A DNA stretch of 45,396 nucleotides, from NCBI GenBank assembly GCA_019115545.1, contig DXDK01000065.1:1-45396 (forward strand). Reading direction: 5' to 3'. Shown piece by piece: positions 15,972 to 23,629 of the stretch. This DNA comes from Candidatus Evtepia faecavium (GTDB lineage Bacteria; Bacillota; Clostridia; Oscillospirales; Oscillospiraceae). The position numbers and the translations under genes were made by a program. The notes beneath the pieces are model-generated. The model did no database searches. It worked only from the letters and a program-made list of their open reading frames with translations, and was not told the origin of the DNA. Positions within the stretch are counted from its first letter, which is position 1. The number at the start of each line of letters is the position of its first letter.

Positions 15972-17406
15972 CATCTACATCGACTGGGAGCTGCCCGGTC
16001 AGAATCCCTACAAACCCCTGCTCACCCGGGTGATCGCCGCCGCCCTGGCGGCGGAGGGGGTGGCCATCCCCTGCGGGGTGGACGTGCTCCTCACCGGGGA
16101 CGAGGGCATCCGGGAGATCAACCGGGAGCAGCGGGAGGTGGACCAGGTCACCGACGTCCTCTCCTTCCCCATGCTGAACCTCACCCCCGGCACGCCCCCC
16201 GACGGCACCGGGGAGGACGAGCGCGACCCGGAGACCGGCCTGTGCTACCTGGGGGACATGGTCATCGACCTGGACCAGGCCAAGCGCCAGGCGGAGGACT
16301 TCGGCCACAGCGTCCAGCGGGAGCTGGCCTATCTGGCGGTTCACTCGGTGCTCCACCTGCTGGGGTATGACCATTTGGACGAGGGCCCCCAGAAGGCCCA
16401 GATGCGCCAGCGGGAGGAGGCCATCCTGGAGAGCCTGGGGGTCACCCGGGACCGGGAGAACCCCGCCCTCAACGAGCCCCTGGCGCCCGCCCCCGCCCCC
16501 CCGGCGGAGGCCGAGGTGAAGCGCTGCGGGATGCTCACCCTCTGCGGCCGGCCCAACGTGGGCAAATCCACCCTCCTCAACGCCCTGGTGGGGGAGAAGG
16601 TGGCCATCGTCAGCAACAAGCCCCAGACCACCCGGAACCGGATCTGCGGTGTCCTCACCCGGGGGGAGGACCAGTTCGTCTTCCTGGACACCCCCGGCCT
16701 GCACAAGGCGGCCAACCGCCTGGGGGACTACATGGTGGGGGTGGTCCGCAAGAGCGTGGCCGACGTGGACGCGGTGGTCCTGCTGGTGGAGCCCATCCCC
16801 CACATTGGCGGGCCGGAGGCCGACCTCATCGGCCAGATCCAGGCCGCCGGGCTGCCGGCGGTGCTGGTCATCAACAAGATCGACACGGTGGAAAAGGCCC
16901 AGCTGCTGGAGGTCATGGCCGTCTATAGCCAGGCCCACGACTTTGCCGCCATCCTGCCCCTCTCCGCCCGGACGGGGGAGGGGGTGGAGGACCTGCTGGA
17001 GGTCCTGGGGGGCTTTCTCCCCCAGGGGCCGGCCCTCTTCCCCCCCGGGGTGGTCACCGACCAGCCGGAGCGGCAGGTGTGTGCCGAGATCGTCCGGGAA
17101 AAGCTCCTCTACTGCCTGGACAAGGAGGTCCCCCACGGCACCGCCGTGGAGGTCACCAAGTTCGCCGAGCGGGAGAGCGGGATCATCGACCTCCACGTTA
17201 CCATCTACTGTGAGAAGGACTCCCACAAGGGCATCATCATCGGCAAGCAGGGGGCCATGCTGAAGAAGGTCTCCACCCAGGCCCGGGAGGACATCCAGCG
17301 CTTCCTGGGCACCCAGGTCTATCTGGAGACCTGGGTCAAGGTCAAGGAGCGCTGGCGGGACAACCTCAACCTCATCCGCAGCTTCGGCTTTGACGAGCGG
17401 GACTGA
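15958..17406 (+). CDS. ybeY-era: YbeY endoribonuclease fused to GTPase Era
   Basis: One uninterrupted 482-residue frame holds two rRNA maturation factors. Residues 1-160 are YbeY: TDVLSFPML, GDMVIDLDQA and the zinc site HSVLHLLGYDH (H129, H133, H139). A linker rich in Ala and Pro (about 165-188) leads to a complete Era. Its elements are G1 GRPNVGKS at 197-204, G3 DTPG at 244-247, G4 NKID at 306-309 and G5 SA near 336, then a C-terminal KH domain with GIIIGKQG (425-432) and the final SFGFDERD. Both halves keep their key residues. In other Firmicutes ybeY and era are separate genes, often with dgkA and cdd between them; neither is here. YbeY and Era are reported to interact in E. coli, so a covalent link is functionally sensible. 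Confidence 0.95.
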   Translation: MKNHDIYIDWELPGQNPYKPLLTRVIAAALAAEGVAIPCGVDVLLTGDEGIREINREQREVDQVTDVLSFPMLNLTPGTPPDGTGEDERDPETGLCYLGDMVIDLDQAKRQAEDFGHSVQRELAYLAVHSVLHLLGYDHLDEGPQKAQMRQREEAILESLGVTRDRENPALNEPLAPAPAPPAEAEVKRCGMLTLCGRPNVGKSTLLNALVGEKVAIVSNKPQTTRNRICGVLTRGEDQFVFLDTPGLHKAANRLGDYMVGVVRKSVADVDAVVLLVEPIPHIGGPEADLIGQIQAAGLPAVLVINKIDTVEKAQLLEVMAVYSQAHDFAAILPLSARTGEGVEDLLEVLGGFLPQGPALFPPGVVTDQPERQVCAEIVREKLLYCLDKEVPHGTAVEVTKFAERESGIIDLHVTIYCEKDSHKGIIIGKQGAMLKKVSTQAREDIQRFLGTQVYLETWVKVKERWRDNLNLIRSFGFDERD

Positions 17407-17422
17407 GGCGGGGACAGATGGC

Positions 17423-17474
17423 AAAAAAACAGCGCACCCCCGCGGGAGGGAAACTCCCGCGGGGGTGCGTTTTT
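17423..17474 (+). terminator. Bidirectional terminator between ybeY-era and the Dlt-like operon
   Basis: A perfect 16-bp stem (17433-17448 with 17454-17469), built on CGCACCCCCGCGGGAG, has a 5-nt loop. TTTTT flanks one side and AAAAAAA the other. It serves both convergent transcripts. Confidence 0.92.
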
Positions 17475-17494
17475 GCATGCGGATAGAGGAGCGG

Positions 17495-19333
17495 TCATGC
17501 CAGGTAGGACAGCATCTCCTCCACGGAAACCGACTCGTTCATGTTGTACCGGTCCAGGGCCAGGAGGGACTGGTCCATCCCCTTTACCAGGGTGTTGGTC
17601 CCCACCTCGGTGGAGAAGGAGATGTCAAACCCGTTCTCCAGCAGGGTTACCAGAGACAGAGTGTCGTAGTACCCCCCGGGGAAGGCCATCACGTGGACCG
17701 CCTCCTCCCCGGTGCCCGTCTGGATCTCCCGGCGGATGGTCTCGCAGTCGGCAGAGAGGGCAGCCCGGTAGTCGGCCTCTGACTCGCCTTCCAAGGGGAG
17801 CAGGTTCTCCCGAGGCTGGTCGGTGTCCTCGTAGGGCCCCCACTGGTGCATGTCGTAGGTGTGGCTCTGGATGGAGATGACCCCGGAGTCCACCATCTCC
17901 TTGGCCTGGGCATAGGAGAAGTGGGGGGTGATGGGGTAGTCGGTGTCCTTGTAGTGGTCGGTGTCCCCCACAGTGGAGCCGATGACGAAGATGGTGGCTA
18001 CCATGCCGTACTTCTCCAGAATGGGCCAGGCATATTCGTAGTTGCTCAAATACCCGTCGTCGAAGGTGATGACCACCGGTTTCTCCGGCAGCTCCTTCCC
18101 CTCCCGGACGTAGGCGGCCAGGTCGTCGGGGAAGATGGCGGTGTAGCCGGCCTCCGCCAGGGCGGCGATCTGGGCCTCAAAAGTCTCCGGGGTGATGGTG
18201 GTGTTGTCGTCGGCCTGGGGGTCGATGTGGTGGTACATCAGCACCGGCACCTGGTCGGTGTATTCCTCCAGGGGCAGGGGCTCTGCCGAGGCCATCTGGG
18301 CCACGTGGTCCGCCGCGTTTTCTGCGGTGACGTAGACGCCGAAATCCTCGGGGATGTACACGCTGTTGTCCCCAAAGATCCGGGCCAGGGCCATGTTCCC
18401 CACGCACTCCCGGAAGTGGGATTCGTCGTAGAAGTACCGGGGCTCAAAACTCACGGAGGAGTAGGAGAAGTCCCAGTAGTCGGTGACCTCCGCCAGGCGG
18501 GTGTAGAAGTCCGCCACCTGGTCCCAGGGGAAGGAGTCCAGGTAGTCGGCGTACACCGGGGCGGTGAGGACGATGAGGCGGATGCCGTGTGTCTCGCACA
18601 GGGCCTTGATCCGGGACAAACTCTCCAGGGTGCCGGTGATGGCCGCCTCGTTGGTCTGGTTGGACAGGTCGGGGTAGTCGGCAAAGACGGGGTAGGCCTC
18701 CAGGTACTCCTCCATGTTCCCAATGGGCTCGGCGTCCCGGACCTTTTTGTCATAGGCCCCGTTGGCCTCGTCAAAGACGTCGAAGGGCTGGGTGAGGTAG
18801 GTGTCCTGGGCCATGTACCGCAGCTTGTCCAGGCTGTGGCGGGGGTCCATGAAGAGGTATCTGGGGTAGAAGGTGAGGGCGGATTCCCCGGTGGTCTCCG
18901 GGGGCATGGCGTAGGACCGGGGGTCGCTCTCCACGTTGTAGTCCTTGGCGTTGTCGATGTAGACGTTCACCACCAGGTTTTTCACCTCGTAGTTTTCGAT
19001 GAGGTAGGTGGCCTGCTGCTCCACATCCAGCATGTCCGCCCCGTAGACGATCATGTTGTAGAAGTTGGCGTCCAGGTATTCGTTCAGGGTCTCCACCGGG
19101 AAGGAGCTCACCGAGGAGCAACCCAGGATATAGGAGTCGTATTCCTGGTGGTGGTCTTTCAGATAGGTAATCTTGGCGGTGCGGGGGTTGAGGGTCATCT
19201 CGTAGGAGGGCCACTCCAGGGCTTTGTGGGAGAAGATCCCGAAGGGGTCCACCAGCCAGTTGAACCCCAGCACGGCGGCTCCCAGCGCCACAACCGTGGC
19301 CAGGAAGCCCAACAGCCAGCGTTTGGAATTCAT
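17495..19333 (-). CDS. SGNH/DltD-like domain fused to a NodB-type polysaccharide deacetylase
   Basis: This 612-residue protein has one N-terminal membrane anchor (about 6-27) and then an extracellular part. Residues 60-330 resemble SGNH-like transferases such as DltD or AlgJ/AlgX: a nucleophile motif LGCSSVSS (about 70-77) and a DESH pair (D303, H306). Residues 360-612 are a CE4 deacetylase with PVLMYHH, the metal and base Asp pair in TFDDGY (423-428), the His motif SHTYDMH (H491, H496) and FPGGYYD near 551. The family often has three residues between the two His; here there are four. It is the last gene of the five-gene operon, 15 bp after the MBOAT. The first domain may transfer the acyl group outside the membrane while the second removes acetyl groups from glycan. 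That is inference. Confidence 0.82.
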   Translation of the reverse strand: MNSKRWLLGFLATVVALGAAVLGFNWLVDPFGIFSHKALEWPSYEMTLNPRTAKITYLKDHHQEYDSYILGCSSVSSFPVETLNEYLDANFYNMIVYGADMLDVEQQATYLIENYEVKNLVVNVYIDNAKDYNVESDPRSYAMPPETTGESALTFYPRYLFMDPRHSLDKLRYMAQDTYLTQPFDVFDEANGAYDKKVRDAEPIGNMEEYLEAYPVFADYPDLSNQTNEAAITGTLESLSRIKALCETHGIRLIVLTAPVYADYLDSFPWDQVADFYTRLAEVTDYWDFSYSSVSFEPRYFYDESHFRECVGNMALARIFGDNSVYIPEDFGVYVTAENAADHVAQMASAEPLPLEEYTDQVPVLMYHHIDPQADDNTTITPETFEAQIAALAEAGYTAIFPDDLAAYVREGKELPEKPVVITFDDGYLSNYEYAWPILEKYGMVATIFVIGSTVGDTDHYKDTDYPITPHFSYAQAKEMVDSGVISIQSHTYDMHQWGPYEDTDQPRENLLPLEGESEADYRAALSADCETIRREIQTGTGEEAVHVMAFPGGYYDTLSLVTLLENGFDISFSTEVGTNTLVKGMDQSLLALDRYNMNESVSVEEMLSYLA

Positions 19334-19348
19334 AAAAACCTCCTCTGG

Positions 19349-20926
19349 TCAGAACTGCTGATAGATGAAGCCTTCGGGGATGTAATCCGCCCGGAGCACC
19401 CCGAAACAGAAGAGGAGGACCAGGGGGAGGACCATGGTGGCCAGCCACTGGACCAGGGGGGGCTTGGTCTCCAGCATGGGGCGGATGGGACCCTGTTTCT
19501 CCTGGTACCACTCAGTGGCCAGGAGGATGACCACCCCCACGATGACCACGGCAAAGTCCCACTGGGTCAGGCCCAGGGTGAGCAGGGTACCGTTCCACAG
19601 GTCGGGGAGGTTGGGGTGGAGGAAGGTCTCTTTCACCATCCACACCGCCGTGAGGAACCGAGGGGCCCGGGTGATGTACCGGCCGAAGAAGACCAGAATG
19701 TTGGTCCGGGCCACCTGGAACAGGTGCCAGCCCAGGGACTTGTCGTTGATGTGGAGCTTTTCCTTCCACACCAAAAACTGGGGGGCCAGCAGCAGGGACA
19801 GGGTGATGATGCCGCCGTTCCAGAAGCCGAAGGCCACATACCGCCAGTTGGCCCCGTGCCAGATGCCGATGACAAAGTAGACGATGAAGGTGGCCAGGGA
19901 GGTGGGCAGGATTTTTCCCAGCTTGCCCTTGACGTGCTTCCGGGTGAATTTCCCCAGCTTGGCAAAGGGCTTGGACAGGGAGAGGGGATAGAAGAGATAG
20001 TCCCGCATCCAGGCCCCCAGGGTGATGTGCCACCGCCGCCAGAAGTCGGTGAGGGAGGTGGAGAAGATGGGCCGGCGGAAGTTCTCCGCCAGGTCGATGC
20101 CGAACATCCGGGCCACCCCTCGGGCGATGTCGATGCCCCCGGAGAAGTCCCCGTAGAGCTGGATGCAGTAGAAGAGCACCCCCACGGCGATGACGCTGCC
20201 GCTGTGGGACCAGGGGTCGTCCAGCACGGTGTTCACCAGCACGGCGGCCCGGTCGGCGATGACCATTTTCTTGAAGTAGCCCCACATCATCAGCTGGATG
20301 CCGTACTTCAGGTCGGTGAAGTTCACCGACCGCCCCGCCAGCAGCTGGGGGGAGAGCTGGTCAAACCGGCCGATGGGCCCCTGGACCATCTGGGGGAAGA
20401 AGGAGACAAAGAGGAGGAGCTTGGCAAAGTTCCGCTCCGGCTGGTACTTGTCCCGGTAGACGTCGATGACGTAGCCCACCGACTGGAAGATGAAGTAGGA
20501 AATCCCCAGGGGGAGGATGAGCTCCGAGAGGGGGATCTGGCTGCCGGGGCGCACATGGTCGGCCAGGGGCTGGAGGAGCTCGGCGGTGAAGTTCCAGTAC
20601 TTCAGCACGTAGAGCAGCACAAAATTCGCCAGGCAGGCGGCCAGAACCACCCCCCGGCGATAGGGTTTGTATTTGGCGGTGATGGCTTTGCGTTCCTCTT
20701 TGGGCGCGGCCCGGCGCAGGTCGTTGAAGTGACCCAGCAGCCGGCCGGAGACATACACCGTGGCGGCGGTGTAGAACACGTAGAGGATGGTCTTGCCGCC
20801 CCCTACGCAGTAGAACACCATGCTGGCTGCCAGCAGGGCCACCCACTGCCCCTTTTTGGGCAGCAGGTAGTACACCCCCACCGACGCCAGCACCAGCACC
20901 AGAAAGGGAAGGGAGGTAAAGGACAT
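19349..20926 (-). CDS. MBOAT-family O-acyltransferase (DltB/AlgI-like)
   Basis: MBOAT proteins move an acyl group through the membrane to an acceptor. The 525 residues form about ten hydrophobic helices. The diagnostic motifs are VQGPIGRF (183-188), YGDFSGGIDIARGVARMFGI (about 258-277), FWRRWHITLGAWMRDYLFYP (H300) and GIWHGANW with the conserved His at 357. In DltB-type proteins the corresponding His is essential. The length is nearer AlgI/PatA-type proteins (about 470-520) than DltB (about 400), so the acyl group may not be D-alanine. The start is 2 bp after the carrier-protein stop, indicating tight coupling. Confidence 0.92.
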   Translation of the reverse strand: MSFTSLPFLVLVLASVGVYYLLPKKGQWVALLAASMVFYCVGGGKTILYVFYTAATVYVSGRLLGHFNDLRRAAPKEERKAITAKYKPYRRGVVLAACLANFVLLYVLKYWNFTAELLQPLADHVRPGSQIPLSELILPLGISYFIFQSVGYVIDVYRDKYQPERNFAKLLLFVSFFPQMVQGPIGRFDQLSPQLLAGRSVNFTDLKYGIQLMMWGYFKKMVIADRAAVLVNTVLDDPWSHSGSVIAVGVLFYCIQLYGDFSGGIDIARGVARMFGIDLAENFRRPIFSTSLTDFWRRWHITLGAWMRDYLFYPLSLSKPFAKLGKFTRKHVKGKLGKILPTSLATFIVYFVIGIWHGANWRYVAFGFWNGGIITLSLLLAPQFLVWKEKLHINDKSLGWHLFQVARTNILVFFGRYITRAPRFLTAVWMVKETFLHPNLPDLWNGTLLTLGLTQWDFAVVIVGVVILLATEWYQEKQGPIRPMLETKPPLVQWLATMVLPLVLLFCFGVLRADYIPEGFIYQQF

Positions 20927-20928
20927 GG

Positions 20929-21159
20929 TCAGTCGTCTTGCCGGGCTTGGATCAGGGCCAGCATGGCCTCCACAGAGTTGAAGTTTTCCGGCACCAGGTC
21001 GTCCACGGAGATCTCCACATCAAAGGCCTCCTTGATCTCGGAGACGATGGTGACGATGTCCAGGGATTCCAGGATCTCGTCGTCCACCAGAGCGGTCTCG
21101 GTCTCAAAGTCCACACCGGGGACGGCCTCGGTGAGGATCTGCAGCAGCTGTTCTTTCAT
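20929..21159 (-). CDS. Acyl/peptidyl carrier protein (DltC-like)
   Basis: This is a four-helix carrier that holds the activated acyl group on phosphopantetheine. The 76 residues contain DDEILESLDIVTIVSEIKEA, where S32 in ESLD is the expected attachment site, followed by FDVEISVDDLVPENFNSVEA, typical of carrier proteins. The start ATG (21157-21159) was chosen over an in-frame TTG three codons earlier, because AAGAAGG precedes it at good spacing. It lies between the GNAT gene and the MBOAT gene. Confidence 0.92.
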   Translation of the reverse strand: MKEQLLQILTEAVPGVDFETETALVDDEILESLDIVTIVSEIKEAFDVEISVDDLVPENFNSVEAMLALIQARQDD

Positions 21160-21164
21160 GGGGT

Positions 21165-21953
21165 TCAACCTTCTTTCTTAGAATAGCACAGCACGGCGGA
21201 GCGCCGGCCGTCCGGGGCGAAGCCAAAGCGGCTGTAAGCGGCCTGGGCGGCCTGGTCCTCCGCCCCGGTCCAGACGATGCTCTTGGCACCGCCGATGGCC
21301 TGGAGGTAGGCCGCCAGCAATGGGCGGGTGCGGCCGGTGCCCCGACAGCCCGCGGCCACGGCCAGGTGGCGGATCTCCCCGGTGTTCCCTTCCAGGGTGA
21401 AGTGGAGCAGGCCGGTGATCCGGCCGTCTTCCTCCAGGGTGAGGACCCGGCGGGCGGCCAGGTCCCCGGCCAGTTCGGCCTCGTTGGGCAGACAGCCGGT
21501 GAGGGAGGAGAAGTTTTCTCGGAGGAAGGCCAGCACCACCGGCCCGGCCTCGGGGCCCGGGCGGGAGACAGGCTCCGCCGTCTCCTCCCCCTGCCCCGCT
21601 TTGCGGGACAGGCGCACCCGTTCCAGACACAGGGCAAAGCCCTGCCGGGTGAGATAGTCCACGGCCTCCTGGAGCCCCTTGTCCCGGGGGCGGTAGGCCA
21701 CCTCGGTGACGGTGGGGTCTGGCAGGGCGGCCCCCAGGGGGGCGGAGAGGTCCTCCAGGAAGAAGTGCAGCCGGGCATGGTTCCCCCGGTCCCGCAGCAG
21801 GAGCAGGCCGGCGGGGGTCTCCCAGGCGGTGAGGGCCCCTGCCGCCAGGGCGGGGCCATACTCTCCTTGGGAGACCATGGTGTTGGCCCGCACCCCCGGG
21901 CGGAGGTGGGCAGAGGCCAGCCGGGCCAGGGAATCGTAATCAGTGAGTTTCAT
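21165..21953 (-). CDS. GNAT-family N-acyltransferase in the Dlt-like operon
   Basis: The predicted protein has about 262 residues. The first 135 residues contain no motif I recognise. The C-terminal half is a GNAT domain: the acetyl-CoA loop sits in IRHLAVAAGCRGTGRTRPLL, followed by AAYSRFGFAPDGRRSAVLCY, the usual final beta strands. Its ATG (21951-21953) lies within the end of the ligase gene; a TTG two codons earlier is nearer the AGGAG and is possible. A GNAT is not part of the classical dlt operon. It might acylate the amino group of the residue loaded on the carrier, or act on the acceptor glycan. Both ideas are inference from position. Confidence 0.8.
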   Translation of the reverse strand: MKLTDYDSLARLASAHLRPGVRANTMVSQGEYGPALAAGALTAWETPAGLLLLRDRGNHARLHFFLEDLSAPLGAALPDPTVTEVAYRPRDKGLQEAVDYLTRQGFALCLERVRLSRKAGQGEETAEPVSRPGPEAGPVVLAFLRENFSSLTGCLPNEAELAGDLAARRVLTLEEDGRITGLLHFTLEGNTGEIRHLAVAAGCRGTGRTRPLLAAYLQAIGGAKSIVWTGAEDQAAQAAYSRFGFAPDGRRSAVLCYSKKEG

Positions 21954-23466
21954 GGCCAAGGTACTCCTCCCGCAGCCGGGGCCGGTCGATCTTCCCGTTG
22001 GGGTTGTGGGGCATGGCCTCCACCTGGTGGTAGAGGTTGGGCACCATGTACCGGGGCAGGCCGGCCCGGGCCTGCTTGGCGATGGCCTTGCTGTCCTCGC
22101 TGCCGGTGTAGACGCAGTGGATCCGATCTTTTTCCGGGTCGAAGAAGCAGGCCACCTCCTGGATGGTAGGGAAGCTGTTGAGGACGGTTTCGATCTCCCC
22201 CAGTTCGATGCGGTAGCCCATGTGCTTGATCTGCCCGTCCCGCCGGGTGAGGAAGGTGAGCAGGCCGGATTCGTCCATGGTGGCCAGGTCCCCGGTGCGG
22301 TAGATCAGGTCGGGGTAGTTGGGGTTCCGGGGGTCCTGGATGAAGGCCGCCCGGGTCTTGTCCCACTGGCCGAAGTACCCCTTGGCCAGGCCGATGCCCC
22401 GGACGCAGATCTCCCCCGGCTGCCCCGGAGGCACAGGCTGGAGGGTCTCGTCCAGGAGAAAGACCTCCTTATTGGCGCAGGGGGTGCCGATGGGGATGCG
22501 CTCGTCGTCGGCGAATTCCCGTTCCACCGGGTACCAGGTGCAGTCCACGGTGACCTCCGTGGGGCCGTAGAGGTTGATGTACCGCACCTGGGGCAGGGCG
22601 GCCCGCCAGCGGTTGAGCTGCTTGGCCTGCAGGGCCTCGCCCCCTAAAATGGCGGTGCGGAGGTGGCTGGGGGCCTTTTTCTCCAGCACCCCGGAGTTGG
22701 CCACCAGGTGGAAGGCGGAGGTGGCCCAGATGAGGGCGGTGACCTTCTTTTCCTCCAGAAAGTCCACCAGCAGGGTGGGGAAGAGGAAGTCCTTCTTGGG
22801 GATGATGTGGGTGGTGGCCCCGCACTTCAGGGTGAGGTAGATGTCCTTCACCGACAGGTCGAAGTAGAAGGGGGCCTGGTTGCCCATCACGTCCTCCCCG
22901 GTGATCTGGCAGGCCTCGGCCATCCACTCGATGAAGTCGATGACGCTCCGGTGGGCGATGACGATCCCCTTGGGGGTGCCGGTGGAGCCGGAGGTGAAGA
23001 TGGCGTACACCGGGTCAATGTCCAGCACGGCGGCCCGCCGGGCGGAGAGCAGGGCCTCCTCCGCCGGGCAGGCGAAGCCCTCCCGGTCCAGCAGGAGGGG
23101 GCAGTATTCCCCCAGGGCCTGGGCGGTCTCCGCCTCCTTTTCGTCATAAACCAGGGCGGCGGGGGAGAGGGTCTCCAGAATGGCCCGCAGCCGGGCCATG
23201 GGCATCTGGCTGTCCAGGGGGACGTAGAAGTTCCCCGCGTACAGGGCCCCGAAACAGGCGGCCAGGTTGGCCGCCCGGTGGTCCACCAGGACCACCACGG
23301 GAGCGTTTCGCCGGGGGGAGAGCCGGGCCAGGGCGGTGCCCAGGCCCCGGGCGGCGGCCTGGAGCCGGGAAAAGGAGAAGGCCTCTTCCTCGTCGGCAAA
23401 GGCGATCTTCTCCGGCACCCGGGCGGCAGAGGCCTCCAGATATTCCAACACGTTTTTTTGCAGCAT
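21940..23466 (-). CDS. AMP-forming acyl/amino acid ligase (DltA-like adenylation enzyme)
   Basis: This enzyme activates a carboxylate with ATP and loads it on a carrier protein. The 508 residues are the length of a stand-alone adenylation domain such as DltA. Motifs are TSGSTGTPKG (158-167), NLYGPTEVTVDCTW, YRTGDLATMDESGLLTFLTR, KHMGYRIELGEIE and NGKIDR (490-495, K492 the A10 lysine). The region after YGPTE differs from classical DltA as I remember it, so substrate identity (D-alanine or another amino acid) is open. The start is ATG 23464-23466, with GGGAGG 8 nt upstream. It is first in the operon and its stop overlaps the GNAT gene. Confidence 0.88.
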   Translation of the reverse strand: MLQKNVLEYLEASAARVPEKIAFADEEEAFSFSRLQAAARGLGTALARLSPRRNAPVVVLVDHRAANLAACFGALYAGNFYVPLDSQMPMARLRAILETLSPAALVYDEKEAETAQALGEYCPLLLDREGFACPAEEALLSARRAAVLDIDPVYAIFTSGSTGTPKGIVIAHRSVIDFIEWMAEACQITGEDVMGNQAPFYFDLSVKDIYLTLKCGATTHIIPKKDFLFPTLLVDFLEEKKVTALIWATSAFHLVANSGVLEKKAPSHLRTAILGGEALQAKQLNRWRAALPQVRYINLYGPTEVTVDCTWYPVEREFADDERIPIGTPCANKEVFLLDETLQPVPPGQPGEICVRGIGLAKGYFGQWDKTRAAFIQDPRNPNYPDLIYRTGDLATMDESGLLTFLTRRDGQIKHMGYRIELGEIETVLNSFPTIQEVACFFDPEKDRIHCVYTGSEDSKAIAKQARAGLPRYMVPNLYHQVEAMPHNPNGKIDRPRLREEYLGHETH

Positions 23467-23543
23467 ACGCAGACCTCCCAAAGGGGCAGGATGTCGCGGC
23501 GCCTCGACAGAAAAGCCGGGCACCGGATGCTTTATGACATCAC

Positions 23544-23572
23544 ATCATACCATATTTTCTGCCCTAGCGCAA
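23544..23572 (-). promoter_or_regulatory. Promoter of the Dlt-like operon
   Basis: On the minus strand TTGCGC (23567-23572) and TATGAT (23544-23549) are 17 bp apart. The -35 box directly abuts the terminator of the upstream transporter gene. The leader to the ligase ATG is about 70 nt. Confidence 0.65.
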
Positions 23573-23573
23573 G

Positions 23574-23602
23574 AAAAACCCCTCCCGCCAAGGCGGGAGG
23601 GG
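23574..23602 (-). terminator. Terminator of the AI-2E transporter gene
   Basis: The 11-bp stem CCCCTCCCGCC / GGCGGGAGGGG (23579-23589 with 23592-23602) is followed by a T-run on the minus strand (23574-23578). It lies 28 bp beyond the transporter stop. Confidence 0.88.
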
Positions 23603-23629
23603 AACCAAACGGGCGTGGAACCATATCCC

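Noticed and set aside
17846-21181. A 1111-codon open frame on the plus strand, opposite the MBOAT, carrier and fusion genes
   Set aside because: It is antisense to genes with clear motifs and has a low-complexity Gly/Val/His/Asp composition typical of the reverse strand of GC-rich genes. No ribosome-binding site or domain is visible.
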